From contig NW_019211454.1 in NCBI RefSeq assembly GCF_002443255.2, positions 67,285,282 through 67,349,281 on the forward strand: DNA of 64,000 bases, written 5' to 3'. The notes under the pieces are model-generated. The model was given only the letters and a program-made list of their open reading frames with translations, did no database searches and was not told where the DNA came from. This document shows positions 41,487 through 55,103 of this stretch, in pieces; position 1 is the first letter of the stretch, and each line of letters opens with the position of its first letter. This DNA comes from Varroa destructor. Taxonomy: Eukaryota > Arthropoda > Arachnida > Mesostigmata > Varroidae. The translations under genes and the position numbers were made by a program.

Positions 41487-44400
41487 ATGCTCAAATGGGA
41501 TGCATTGCAGATGTTTGAGCGGTACAAACATGACGATGGTAGCTCATTGTTGATGCAGAATCAGGTGTCGACATTATCGAGTTTCGAGGACCCAGTCGAA
41601 CTGGCTGTGTTTCAAGAGCTACGTGAAATGATTCATTTTAAAAACGAGTTTGAAATAGCTCGCTTTACTCCAACCCGGATGGAATACTGGCAATCACCCG
41701 TAAATGTTCAGGCCTTTCATTTCGGCGCCAGTGACATCAAGAAACCATCATCATTCCCAGCAATAGTAAAAGCAACAGCACATATCACGTCTACCGCTCA
41801 GCCCCAGCAAGATATTACGTTCCCGGCAGATCCGGTCAATGACGCCGAATTTTACAGGTACACGCTAAAACACTATTTTTTTGCATTTGTCTATTATAAT
41901 TAAAGCTACTAAATTAACGGAATGTTTAAGTATAGATTTTTCAGAAATGGAATCTCCATGTAACTACAGATAAGAAAGTGAAGCAACTGTCAATAAGCAG
42001 CCGTTAAACGCATCGCGTATTGGAATTGGCTAACATTTACGCAGGTGGTATTACACGTACCTTATCTTGAAAATAACAGAACAGTTTTCAAAAAATTTTA
42101 TGCTGTATTACCTTACGTTAAAAGGTAGGACAAATGAAACGTAGCTCATCTAACTTTATATTTAAGAGCAATACGAGACACATTACCTCCATTACAGTAC
42201 AGAATAGTACGAAAGGTGAAACCGTTCATGTATGAAGAAGCGGTATCAGCATGGAACAACTCCAAGATTGCTAGGCGGCACAGATACTAGTTGCATTATG
42301 TTCCTGTTGATTCTGTATAGTGTATTGCTGATTGACTATATAGAACATTATGCATAAAAAATGATAATTTTATAAATTCTACATAAAATCCTTTGATAGT
42401 TGGTTTAACAGTTAAAAACGATAATTATATTAGCAATTTTTTTAGCTTTATACAGTTTGTTTGTTTGCTTCTTATATAGGAAGTCGAGAAAATTCAGATG
42501 AAAGATCCTTCGATGACTTCGAATTGGCTAATAAGAGAAGAAAAAATAATTTGGAAAGTTCCATAGGCGCTGGTTCTCTTCCCTCACGAATAGATGGGTT
42601 TCCTTTGTACGCCTCTTTCCGCACTTACAATTTTAGCTAATTGATTTGAACTTTTTCGTTGCAATCGCAGTTAATAGAAATTCATACAAATATTATTGTT
42701 AGATTACAGAAAAAGGTCTGCCTGCCTGTGAGTCACCGTCTCATAATGGAAAACAGCTTAATGCGTTGCGAGGCATCAGACCACGAGAGTAATGCGGAGG
42801 ATATACCCAGTGGTAAATTTCATACACTCTCTATGTTTTGAGCTTTACATTCGGTGTTACCGTTAGGTATTTTATCTGACAGCTGGCTACTACCACGAAA
42901 TAAAATCTGTCTAAGCTCGGGTTCGAATCTAGACCATCACGTATCCTTACAGTCAGCAAGCAAATACGTTACCCACTAAGAAAATCGCTTAGCCTAGGAA
43001 ACCAGTTTCAATTTTCGGCGCTATCAGCCTGTAATCTGGCAATTTATGATCCCTTGAGTTACATATTTCCTTGAAACCGAAGTTATCGTCGAAAAATGCA
43101 GCGGAAGCACCACTAGGCTTTTTGTTGTTGTATAATTGTCCATATGATTTCGTTGATTTGAGTTAATATCTCTAAAATCCTAGAAGCAACACGTTGTATG
43201 AAGTATCATATAGATTGCTTGAGACATTTGAATTGTCTCAGTTTGAAGTTTGATTTGACTATGCTAGTATCTTATCGAAAATATATGATTGGTGAGCTTC
43301 GCCAGCTTCACTTGGACACCGTGGCATGGTTTAATGTTTACGCAGATGCTGCAGTTGCTCAGTAATGTGTCACCGCAAGTTTAACGAAGCTTCTTTTTCT
43401 GGATTCCAGATGACGACTTTGAGGAACTTCGTACGTATTTCGTCTGCCGACTGATGATTTAATGAGTTCTTACTCGCGATGTATACTGTAATCTGTTTGT
43501 AATCTTCTTTTACAACAAGCGTTATATGATGTATAACCTCTCTTAAAGAAGTGTGATTGTTAAACAGTTTGCATTTGCATGTCAGCTTAATCTGATGCGA
43601 ATTATCGTACGGTTACTTTTTTTTGTAATTTTACGCCGCAAAAGCATTCTAGTATTTGTGACTAGTAAAAAAAGCTAGATATCGTGCGAATCTGTACACC
43701 GCCGGACATCCAAGTAATACACTCTTGGTGTACTTTTAATGTCAACAATGTCGACTATGCCTGCATAGAGTCTAAACGTTTATTGTAAGTAATATAGAAA
43801 TGCAGCAGAAAATTTCCGATTGCTTGCTTAACTTAGTTCCTGTTTCATGAACCCGTATGCGCACGTATATTTCACACCAACTATGCCCACAGTAAAAATA
43901 ACGCTATTTACAAAAATGCAATGTCACATTTTGCAGTGACAGAGACGTTACAGCCGTTACCGCTCGATCAAATGGTAAGATATACATAATGAATTTCGTA
44001 CAAATATAGTTGGTCATGTTTTTACTAAACTAGTAAACTCACTAAGTTAATAGAACTTTACTCAATAGCTATTTTGGGAAATTCGATAAATAGCATCCTT
44101 TAATTAAAGCCTTACCGACAATATATGTCTTATACATTTCTCAACTGCCACCAAAAGTTTTTGCTGTTACGACTTTTTTTAGAGTATATAAAAAGTATGG
44201 TTATTCAATATTTAAATTCGAGCATTGGGTGTGTATAAAATAGGCTCATAAAAATAGTGAGGTTGAACGAATCAACCGACTTCGATTAATTTTACGTCGT
44301 AATCATAACAAGGTAAAAATAAGAGTCTCCGGCTTCTCGAATGCTCATTTTTTTGTGATAAAATGTGAATTTTTTTTCGCAAAAGCTTAGCGCAATATGC

Positions 44401-47212
44401 TTGGACCGTTTTTGGCCTGAAAGCATGCTTTTTTTTTTTGTATCACAATTGTATCGTTAGGAGCCAGACGACATGGGGGCTTCTATGGACGAAAGTGCGC
44501 CTGGGTCTACTACCACTAGTTCATCATTTTCTGAAGACAAATCGATGGACACTGTCATACATGTAAAGAATATCAGCTGTAAATTTCAGTCCAGGACACA
44601 GCTTGAGAAGGCGGAAAGCGTCATGCTAGGCTTAGTTGGAGACGCTGCTTGTTCGAAATCAAATAACGATGCGAACAATAGGAAAGATCATAAAAACTTC
44701 CATATAGCAAACGATTCGGTAAATCTCATTTTTCTTTTTTGTCTGCTAAACACAGTTACTGTGTATAAGCAAAGGCTAGTTGGCTCAATCGAATTGTATG
44801 GACTTACCGACTCCAGATTGTCCGGAACAGTACATTTCATTAAGTTATTTTAGGTCATTATTTTGAGGGTATTATGTAAATGTTGTTCACGGGCGCTGAG
44901 TTTCACATCTAGGCAATTACCACGGCAGTGTCGTAAGACTGCTAAGTTCACCTCATGTTCCTCCTGTCCCCGATTCTGGATTTGTACTTGTTTTGTTCAA
45001 CTTTGACTGTGATGAGCCCTAACGTTACCTAAACTGTTCTACACACAAGATTATTAAGAAAAAGAAGATTAAATAATTAAATTTTACATGTAATATAATA
45101 TATAGTGAATTATTAGATATCAAAACACAGTCGAGAATCTCATTCTACTAGTCCAGAATTTCCTTCCTACGCATTCATGTCACCTCACTGATTCAATCGA
45201 CCCAGCTGTATCGGCCAACCTATACTATGTTTTGAAATAATTCGATCTTTAGGCGAAAAAATATGAAACTTTCTGTGAACACAGTCATCAGAATACATAC
45301 TCGGTAAGCTGACTATGTGTTTTATTTTTTTAGAGCGTAGTGATTTATTCCGAATTCAGACCGACTTCAAATTCAACCTTGCATGAACAATCAACTGGTA
45401 ACGAACTTAGAAGAGATAACAAGAGCGCCTTAACGTTGGCTCAGAGACGACTGCAGAAATTAAATATTGTTGTGCCAACGCTAACAGAAGGTAATGTAAA
45501 TTAGTAATGAATAACATTATTTCTGTGCCGGTTAGAATTACAAATAAAGGAGATTTCAGTAGCTTCAAATGTATCAAAGGCAATTTAGTTAAACATGTAT
45601 TGTAACCGCTGCTACGACATCTATAATCTTGCAAACAATCCATCCTTTTTTGAACATACACTTTGTCTGGCTAGGAGAAGGATCAGCTTAATACTAGCCC
45701 TGCATATGAATTCCGTTAACTCGGTTATTAAGGTATAAGTAACCCTTAATTTTTTATTATTATTTCCAGCATAATTTTCGACTATACGATCAAATGTAAG
45801 GCAACTGCCACTTTTTACTCAATATGAGTTGAATCGGGTCAACTAGCAGACAACTTGAGCAATTTGCCATACCTTTTCGCCTTCAAAGCAACAAAGTATT
45901 CCAAATTGTTTGTCACCGCCATTATTTTTTAGCATTATTAGGCTACGGTAACAGCAATGGAGTTAGCTTTTACCAAAACAAAACCTGTTGAAGATTTATG
46001 AGTTGCATCTTACCGGAGGGGAAGGGGTACCTAAGCAATCCCTTCTAAGCAATTTTGCAGAAAGATTCCACCAAATCAAAATAACTAAAGAATTCATTAT
46101 TATATGAACTCGCTGTAAAAAAATATATATATAGAAGCAGTTTAAGCAATTCGAAGACGTGTTTTTTTTTGTTTTGAAAATATGTTCTAAAACCCTTAAC
46201 AGAGTACGGCATACGGAGTCAGTTAAAAAGTACCTTATATAACCTTCAATGCCTTCATAAAAACTAATTGCTTAAATTGGAAACTTCTGTGATTTCGGTA
46301 ACGGCAAATACTGTTTATAAATAGAGAAGACGTAAAGACTGAACTTGAATGCGTACAGCGTACTGTTTTGCAAAATATTACAGAAGGCAATAGACCAATT
46401 TCGGCCGAACCTGAAAAATTGAAGATTTGTCAACTACTCGCATCTTAAGACCTGTTTGAATGCTTCGAGGTCAGACTTCCCTATCCGATGCAGATAGTTT
46501 TAAAAATTGATAACATAACGTTAACATAATAGTGTGTTAATGTTATTTAGTGAGAAAGCATCATTTGAGGATCCTCTTTATGGCCCGTAAAGCGGTGAGA
46601 AAACTTAAAAGTGAATTCATTTATTTGAGAATACCGACAAACAAATGGTGCGTACTAAGAAGTCTGTACTAATTTACTAACTAATTGTATTTGCTTACCC
46701 TTAACTTTTTCAGAACAAAAAAGTCAAAGACAGGCTATGCTCACATCGATCGGGAAAGATTTTTCGCAGGTATATAAATTTCGGCTGCATTTCGCTTTTT
46801 TAATACTCAATTTAACAAAAAGTACCATATTTATTCGAGGTTGGTAATACAATCTATAAGTTACCTTCTGCTTGGTTCATTCAGCATGAACAGCTACGCA
46901 ACGGATTAATAGTAATGCAATGGTAGAAAATGATTACACACAGAATCTACTATTTATAACACAAAATCAATCTGCAATCCAGTATCTATAACGCAGTGAT
47001 TTTTTCGATAATAAAAACAATGCTAACATTATGCACGATACCTAGTTTAAACAAACTATATGCGCATGGTATGAATGATACGAACTCATACGATAATTAG
47101 CAAGTATTCCCGAGCAACTATTGTTTTATTGTGTATCTTGCAGGTTTCGAAGCAGCTTCAAAGCAGGCGTAGTCTCAGCTGTTTCGTTCAATGGGAAAAA
47201 ATGACAAATTAA
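41487..47212 (+). CDS. unrecognised multi-exon gene
   Basis: Exons: 41487-41857, about 42484-42612 (3' end uncertain), about 42671-42812, 43410-43430 (21-base micro-exon), 43937-43974, 44461-44718, 45334-45490, 46714-46769 and 47144-47212 (TAA). The last seven link by good GT-AG sites in matching phase. The first-to-second link works with the acceptor at 42483; the second-to-third link is unresolved. The start is the ATG at 41487 or, if the site ending at 41510 is an acceptor, the ATG at 41511 (MFERYKHDDGSS). The protein is hydrophilic, with no membrane span or known domain: EDPVELAVFQELREMIHFKN near the start, acidic DDFEL and DDDFEEL segments, a Ser/Thr-rich part (GSTTTSSSFSEDKSMD), and a basic helical tail (ALTLAQRRLQKLNIVVPTL, KQLQSRRSL). 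Probably intracellular. Function unknown. Confidence 0.65.
42830..42990 (-). mobile_element. tRNA-derived SINE
   Basis: On the minus strand an A-box-like TAGTGGGTAACG (42978-42967) is followed about 37 bases later by a B box GATTCGAACCCG (42929-42918), as in the internal RNA polymerase III promoter of a tRNA. The intervening sequence resembles an anticodon arm (GCTTGCTGACTGTAAGG). A non-tRNA 3' body follows and matches a second locus at 38593-38660. The element sits in an intron of the unknown gene at 41.5-47.2 kb, immediately after its exon ending at 42812. Confidence 0.65.
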
Positions 47213-49926
47213 CAGTTACGAAGCATCTGACAATGCATATTATGGTCGAGATACGATGAAAACGGCGAAGAAACTTAGCTGAGGCGAGACTTCGCAACCA
47301 ATAGCTTTAATTTGTATGAAAATAATCTAGAAATCATAAAGTGCTATTTCTTAACAAAACAAAGCTACATAAAGTTTTAAGTTAGTTTTGTTTTTCATGC
47401 ACTGTTATTCACTCAATTTTATTTAAAACATTGTTATTTTTATTAGGGTTCAAACAAATACCCGAAGCTGTGAAAATGTTTAAGCAAAAGCTTTTGCTAG
47501 AGGACGCGCAGTAGCCAATTCGGTATTGCGTAATGCACGAACAGCTACGTTCGCTACAACTAATCTGTGATATGTTTTTGTGTTTGTTGCAAAATAAAAT
47601 GTATTATTAATACTACGCTCATATCGAACGCATGTCCACTATTATCGCTACATAATGAAGACTCTTCGTACTGAAAAGCAGGGATACATTTCCTTTGGTT
47701 TTATGTTCTTTACTTTCCGAATCCTTGGTGCGCTCGACAGTCTAATGAAAAAAAATTTTGGAAAAATTTCCATAGATAGAATTCGGGTGGCTGTTATTGT
47801 TTTTTAATTATGTCTTTACTGAATATTTTTGATGTTTTTGACAAACTGACAACAATCTATGAAAAAGTTTCTTAGCATAAAGCCTTTAAAATTGCCTAAA
47901 AGGACAGCAACTGTAGCATGGTTCAAATCTTCTTATACATTACGTACGGAAAAATGAGATTTTTATTTAATTTAGGAAGGCACTTCAGGGCAATTAATAA
48001 GTCTAATCCTGATATTAAGCAACTTCATTATCTGTTCTTCACATAAAAATTTCAATTTTTTAATTTTTTTTCAAATATTTATTTTTTTTTTGCTTCAACT
48101 CGCTCTCCATATACCAGAATCTTCCTCTTCTTTAGGTAGTAGGATATTCTTACTGTAGAATACGGCAATTTAGAGGCCCTGTTAAGTGATAAATGAAGTA
48201 CCATTATTCTTTTCTCAATTTAGAGTCTATCAGTCATCGATGGTTTTTACGTCGTTTTAAGTTAGTGCGTTCAAGCGGGACAACCTTCTCAGCCGATTGG
48301 TGAAACACCTCCCTTACATAATTATTTCTGCGTAACTTATTTAGGAACGGGCATAATTTATTTTAGTTGGCCAACACATTTTATTTAGAAAGAACTCAGT
48401 TTCGTTTCTTTTTTTCTTCTTTCTTCTTTTTCGTACTTTAATTTTTCGACCAACATTATATGGTACATACAGCCTTAGATACGTTTTTTGTTTCAATTAC
48501 TTAGATAAAATAAGTACTAAGCTTTTAAAGGAGAAAGGATCATTTAGACGATCCGCGTTTTATTATTGCACTTGTCTATAGTAGCGAAGCTTCTATGAAA
48601 CTGAATTCGCCGATCTTCAAAGAGGCCTTATTCGGGTTTACGCAGGCAGTCAGGTGAAAGGGGGGGGGGGGATCAGACGGGGCCAGCAAGAGAGCAGCGT
48701 TTGCTGGCACTGGGCCATGTAAGGAGTTGTCTAACTACTGAGTTCTCCCAGCTGCGCCTCAGCTAAATCAAGGTACAAACAGGTTCCGTGTAACATGTGA
48801 ACAGAGTAGTTCAAGCCGTAACTGTGCAGTGTTTCAAGTGGTAACTTCAATTGGCAATATGAGATAGCTTCTGCCAACTCTTGCATATTTTTCTTTAAGC
48901 AAACCAATTGTGGCACATGAAAATTACATCAAAGGTACAGTGACGTTTGTTTTCATTTATCGTAAATAATCTAAACGCGGGTGGAGTTTATATTTATCCG
49001 CTTCGTGTCACTGTTGATCTACCTGTCGGCTTTTCTTGTCTTGCCTAAATTAAATATTGTAATAATCTATGGAAAAGACTAGGCATTGTTGTTTCAATTT
49101 CTACTAGCAATATATAAAAACTATATAATCCTGGCGAAATAAAATAGATTATTCTTAACAACTGTAGTCCCCGATTTATTTGATATGGAACAAGTTATTG
49201 ACAACAACTTTGCCTCTTTGCACGTATTTTTTAGAGGTTGTCAGTGAGTTTAGGTTACGGAACGCGATTCTTTTTTTGTATCATTCTGTTACATGCATAC
49301 GACTGAGTTAAATACTGCCAATAGCGCCCGAAATAATATAAGAAACTTTTAGAAACAATCAACAAAAAAGAATTAATTTGGCAATAAAAGGTAATCAATT
49401 TGATAGCAACAGACCTGATCCATTTACATTACGCGCTATGCTAAAAAACATCGTAGGGACCATGCAATATTATATATACGTATGCGAAGACCTGACGAAG
49501 GAGTACGCACACTAATAAAAAGAACGTATATACTAATAGAGTAACATATTTTTTAGTTAGTTGAGGAGTTTTGTATAAGTATTTAGACAGTGCCTAATTT
49601 GCGTCATGATCGAACCAAAAAGTGGGCATGCGCTTCATTTAATTACTCTCTGTTTACGTAAACAAACATTGCATATGTGCGTCTGATTAGCTAGCTCCGC
49701 CGCGAAAGGGTCATTTTCAACACTACACCTTTGTAGTTTGTCTTCCTTAGAAATGTAGTAATATGGCACTGTTTTGGTATTAAAAATGATAACACCCTAC
49801 AAGAGCTATCTACTCTTTCGCGATGACCCACAAGGTTACTCAATTAGTCATATTTCTCTAACAGTCCCTTATATTATGTTCACCGTCAATTTGGACTAAT
49901 TTAGTTAAAATTCTATCAAATAATAG
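47213..49926. other. 3' flank of unknown gene and upstream region of PGAP1
   Basis: AT-rich, with long T runs near 48055-48095. AATAAA at 47593-47598, about 380 bases past the stop codon of the unknown gene, is its likely poly(A) signal. No other gene was recognised. Confidence 0.5.
48660..48671. repeat. homopolymer run of 12 G
   Basis: Twelve consecutive G bases in an otherwise AT-rich intergenic region; prone to length error in sequencing. Confidence 0.95.
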
Positions 49927-52900
49927 ATGTCGATGCCTTCGTACGTTCTTATCGGCGCGTTTGCTATACTTTGCGCATTACTGTCACTACAACAGCTTCT
50001 GGATCTGCCGTCGAATCAGTGTTCCATGACGTATATGCCGGTTCCGCCACAGTACATTGTAAGTATGAAGGATCAAATTCTATTGTTTGAACACACTTTG
50101 ATGGCTATTTTATTTCACATTTTTATGTGAAGAATCTGTTTATGGACTGTGAATAACTAAATTACAGTATACGGGCCTAAAAAGATGGGGAACATATACT
50201 AGATTATGTCCCTCCGTGAGTACTTTACTCATGTACGGTAGCAATAGGTTTGTTTTTAAATAAATTTTTACAACAACTATATGAATGCTATTGTATTTAC
50301 TCAGTGGGGTCCAAAATAAGGGTAACAAATATATACGTTTCCTCACGTATTGAAGAATTAAGGATTGATTGTAGTGATTCAGTTAGCGTTAAACCGCTTC
50401 ATTTTTAAAAGGCTGTTTCAATGCATTCATCATTGTTCACATTTCAGGAAGTTGATCTGAATGAGAATGTGACCAAGAAATTTCCTCGTTATAAATTGCT
50501 ACTCTATGGAGAAGGGTAAATTAATATGCAAATATGTAGTTTATGAATGATAATAAAGTTGATGTACCATCCATAACATGAAAGAAGATTAAATTTTAAA
50601 GCCTTTGCAGATACAATGTGGATATGTCTAAATGGGCACTCTGAAATCGAGCAGTTTGTTGGACTAAAGATGGTAATACAAGGAGGATATGTTTACGAAA
50701 CGGGACAGATAAAGACGTTTGTATCTCTCTGTCTGTTATATTTTAGTGTGATAGCTCGGGAGTTGCGCAGATCAGTGCCGAATGGCATTCCTCTCGTGTT
50801 CATACATGGCAACGCAGGAAATCCGGGCCAAGCGCGGTCTATTGGCTCAATCTTACAGATGAAGGCCGAAACGAGAAACAGGCTGGGTTTACCTATTTAC
50901 TCGGTTTACACGATCGACTTCAACCAAGTTAGACTCATTGTGTCGCTACAAAAAATAAGATGATTGATTAAACATTTTTCCTATAACTAGTTTCTATTTT
51001 GTTTAACCTTTCTAGTTAGAAACTATCGTTACTTAAGCCACGAAATGATATGAGTCCTTTCTGATTTGACAAAGTTATTACAAACCGGGTGTTTTTACTT
51101 ACATCGAAAAATTATACACAAAAGAATTTCCCTCAGATAGTTAATCTAATTTTTTTTGGCTTCAAGCAGGAATTGTCCGCCTTATATGGGGGAGTACTTT
51201 CACAACAAGCAGAATTTCTTTTGGAATGCCTTCGCGTAATAAGTAAGAACTGGAACCTTATCCATCCACATACGGCTCCTCGAATCGTATTAATTGGTCA
51301 CTCCATGGGCGGGGTGGTCGCTCGCAGTCTGTACCTTCACCCTGACTTTGACAGGAGTTTAGTCGCACTACACGTAGAGTTGGCCAGTCCCTCTCGACGC
51401 CCGGTAGCGTACCTGGATCGCAGTCTGTGGGAGTTTTACGAACGGATAAACCAAGTATGGTTGCAGGTCGGCCATGTTTTACCCCCTGTACTCAGCGTGA
51501 TGGGCGGGGAACGGGATCTTCAAGTGAGTTGTTAAATTCAAAAATAACTATGCGAGGAACTTGATAATAAAATGTTGATATAAACATCGTGTATGTATCC
51601 GATGTTTGCTTGCGTATTGACGACGGGCGCAGTATACTTTTCATATTTAAGTAAAATAATTTTCTAATATCATTTGTAGGTCCGTGCAAACTTAGGAGAC
51701 TCTCCTCAAGGCCTACGAGTGCTTTCTGAGTCGGTTCCACAGTGTTGGGCTTCCACCGATCATCTGTGCGTTGTCTGGTGTAAGCAACTTCAACTGGCAC
51801 TATCACGAGCTTTATTCGATATTGTTCAAGAAGGCTCTATAATAGATGACCGTGACCGTATCATTAAGATCCTAAATTATCACTTTGTTCGGAAGTTTGC
51901 CCTGCATAATTCACTTCAGACGCTACCAAGATTGGCACGAACTGTCGCGTTTGCTCAGGGCCGTGAATGGCAAGAAATGTTTGAAGGGTCCTGGCGTTAT
52001 GTTAAGAAAAAGGTCTTGACTGGTGTTTCGCTTGTTGTGCCGGTTTACAAAGAGTTATCAATCTCAATCGTGGCGCATGGCTTAGAAAACGATGACTGGC
52101 TGTTTGGATGTACTCGACTGAAGCGAGACGGCACGACCGTCATTTGTTTAAGCGGCGTAGATATCTCCCGCAAAAATCTTCTTGTACCATCAGTGGCAAC
52201 AAGACAGGATGTGATGTTCGAGACGATAAACAGAGATACTGGCCGAGTGTATCATATTACGCCGGCTGAAATTGTTGCTCGAAACTTTCAAGCGCTTGTG
52301 ATCAATGTACCTGCTCTAATGGAAGGGGCCGTCATATTGGGCGAAAGGTTCATTGCCAGAAAAAGGGAAAGGACATTTGACGCTACTGTGTTGTTCAATG
52401 GATTCTTTCAGAAGACGACTGTGATCTCGATGCATCTTTCAGAGAAAGCCATATTTCAAAAATTCACCCTTATCGGCATGCAACATCTGTGGCAGGTAAG
52501 CTACAGTTTGAAACAAAGGGTATCGAATTAAGCCATTTGCACTACAGGTCTTCGCTACGATCTACGCAACGTATAATTCAGCGTACGGCTGACAGATCGG
52601 GTAACTGAGATGCTCGAATACGTATTCGGGCAAATGCCGAGCAAGATTAGTACAGGCACTATACAAAAAATACATAAGAAACAAAGTAAAAATAGAAAAT
52701 GCTGTCATGCGACAATTGAACGTTCAGATACATAATATCGCTAAACGCAAGCGATACTTTTGGACTTCTAACATGAATTAAAATGACGAAAAAGTGCAGG
52801 ATTAATTCTATTTAGGGTAGGAGCTAGAAAAGTCAGTTAGTCATCTTCACTCATAACATAAGTTTTTAAGGTATCCCTCTAGCTCACAACTTCTTGATTC

Positions 52901-55103
52901 TTACCTGAGCTTTTATAGCCCTCCTATTAAAGCCTCATATACTGTACTATTAATAATTACCCTGAATGTCTATTCAAACACATGTTGTTTAGGTGTACAC
53001 GATAAAGGTGCACAGCAAACTATGCTTGGAAGGCACAAGTGGAGCTGGACTCGCCCGCTTCAAGCCGGACTGGTCTCATGAGGAGGTGTTCTTCCACCTC
53101 CAAGCACGCGCGAACTCCATTACGACATTCATCCTGCGATTGCATAGTACCCCAAATCACCAAGAGAACCACAACTCAACCGTGTACTTCTACCTGGATC
53201 CTAACTGCTCATATGATGTACATATACAGTTTGATCTCAAAACAGCTCTCACACAACTTCTTGTTCACCACGCCGAAGGCCTCTTGTCTTACTCTTTAGC
53301 ATTAGTGCTTATCGTCATCGCACGGCAGCTCGCTGACTTGGGTCAGTTGGGCATTTGTTTCACCTTCGGCGATTCGCTTTCACGAAGCTCGAGGTTCTTC
53401 GCTCTGACCCTATTACCCACGTTGATAGAAGCCATGGTTTTCTTGCCTACATCTCCTGCTCCATTGGCACCGTACCTGAGTCGACTTCCAGGAACCACAT
53501 CTTCGATGGAGGGCTGTGCTATCCGAATAATGTTATATTCCTTAGCTCTCGGCATTATTTCGTTACTGGCCAAAATACTTGAGCTAGTATTGAACCTTTG
53601 CTCTACCTGCTACATCAAAATGAAGAAAATGATACGTCAATCGTGGGACGATCCGCGAACGATACCTCAGGTGAACGAAAACGCAACATCCAGACCACTG
53701 ACAGCAACCCTTGTGGCAGTTTCAGCCTTAGCTATCGGTGTAGGAGGAGGTATCGGACTTGTCGCGGCAGTTGTTGTCCACTTTGTTCAGGTGATTTTTC
53801 TTTCGACCCATTTTTTCAATCCCTTCTTCATGGTGTAAGTAGCAGGGGGTATCCTAAAAATATTCGCCAAACTAAACATTTTCGTATATTCGCATCATTT
53901 GTGCATAAAACGATATATTTATATTATTGCCTCAATTTGCAAACCGTATTCATTTTGGTGGTGTGAAGAAAATTTATATCAAAATGTAGCATAGCGCCAG
54001 GTAGCTACTCTATTTCGTTATATTCCGGTCTCGGTGAAAATTTTTTTTGTACGCACAGCAACACAGGGATGACCAACTCCAATGCATATGAAAGAAATTA
54101 TTTTAAAGCCTATATTCTCCTTTTTTTGGAGTCATTAGGTTTATGTTGTGCTATTGTACGTAATGTCTGCAATAACGTGAGTTATTATGCCTTTATTCAC
54201 AGGTGATCGTACTTTCGTGCCAGAATCGGTTCCTTGAGGATCGCAAGGGAGTATCAGCCTTTAGCTCCCGTTGGAAGCTGCAGACAAGTCTTTTGCTGGT
54301 TCAGTTGCTCTGTTTACCTCTCTATGTACCCTCAGTGATCGTATGGATCCGCCAACACCTGGTGCCACTTGCCAATGATCCGTATCTATTCTCGGCGCCA
54401 GTTTGTATATTTTTTGCTACGGTGGTCACCCAGCCGAACGTGCCACATCCTAATAGGTGAGTGCACTTTTTCATATCGAACATGCGCTTGACGAAGTACC
54501 GATCATCGTAATGAAGTATGACATTGTATCGTGGTAACTTTTTCTATTCACACAGATTGTGTAGCGTGTGTCGTTGGAAGGACATGAACAAGTAATCTCT
54601 CTCTTTTAACCAAAAAGGCTTGACCGTCTAAGTCTTCGCGTCGATGTTATATTATGGTCGCTGAGAGCGAGTGGAACATATGGTGAACTGTAGAACCACA
54701 CCACAGTCGTTTTGTACTTTTAAATGTAAAAGTGTTTAAAAATAAAACATCAGCTTTTCAGTGCAAAACGTACAAAGATCATCCAAATCTATTTTGTCGT
54801 TTCAAGGTACTCCATAACCATATACGTTAACGAATCTGAAAATCCTTACAGTGCAGTTTTTATGTTATTCAAAATTGATTACTTTAAGTAAATCTGATAG
54901 TTTAGCAAACGTATTAAGTATATTATTCCAATGTTGCCTATTTTTTTTTGTTTTTCAGGTATTACTACAAAAGTATGGGCTACTGTGTATATACTTTAGC
55001 CATTCTAAGCGTCCTATTATGTAAGGAAGCCTTATTCCGGATGAACTACATCCAGCTGATAGTCTTTGGTCTCCTTTTTTTCCAGCAAAATTTCAAGCCA
55101 TAA
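49927..55103 (+). CDS. PGAP1: GPI inositol-deacylase PGAP1
   Basis: Complete in eight exons: 49927-50058, 50448-50515, 50747-50927, 51170-51523, 51680-52495, 52993-53790, 54203-54456 and 54959-55103 (TAA). All join in phase, 915 residues (human 922). An N-terminal membrane segment (about 5-25) is followed by YKLLLYGEG, PLVFIHGNAGNPGQARSIGS and the lipase nucleophile elbow IGHSMGG with Ser172, matching Ser174 in human. ASTDHLCVVWCKQLQ is strongly family-specific. A luminal beta-rich region comes next. About eight hydrophobic segments fill the C-terminal third (exons 6-8), for example LALVLIVIARQLA and LVAVSALAIGVGGG. PGAP1 removes the acyl chain from the inositol of GPI anchors in the ER, needed for export of GPI proteins. 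The start ATG precedes the signal-anchor; a second in-frame ATG lies two codons later. Confidence 0.97.

Noticed and set aside
50616..50746. Extra PGAP1 coding sequence upstream of exon 3
   Set aside because: The frame is open, but joining exon 2 to the acceptor at 50746 gives the exact 13-residue spacing between GEG and GIPLVF found in the family; the upstream part is intron.
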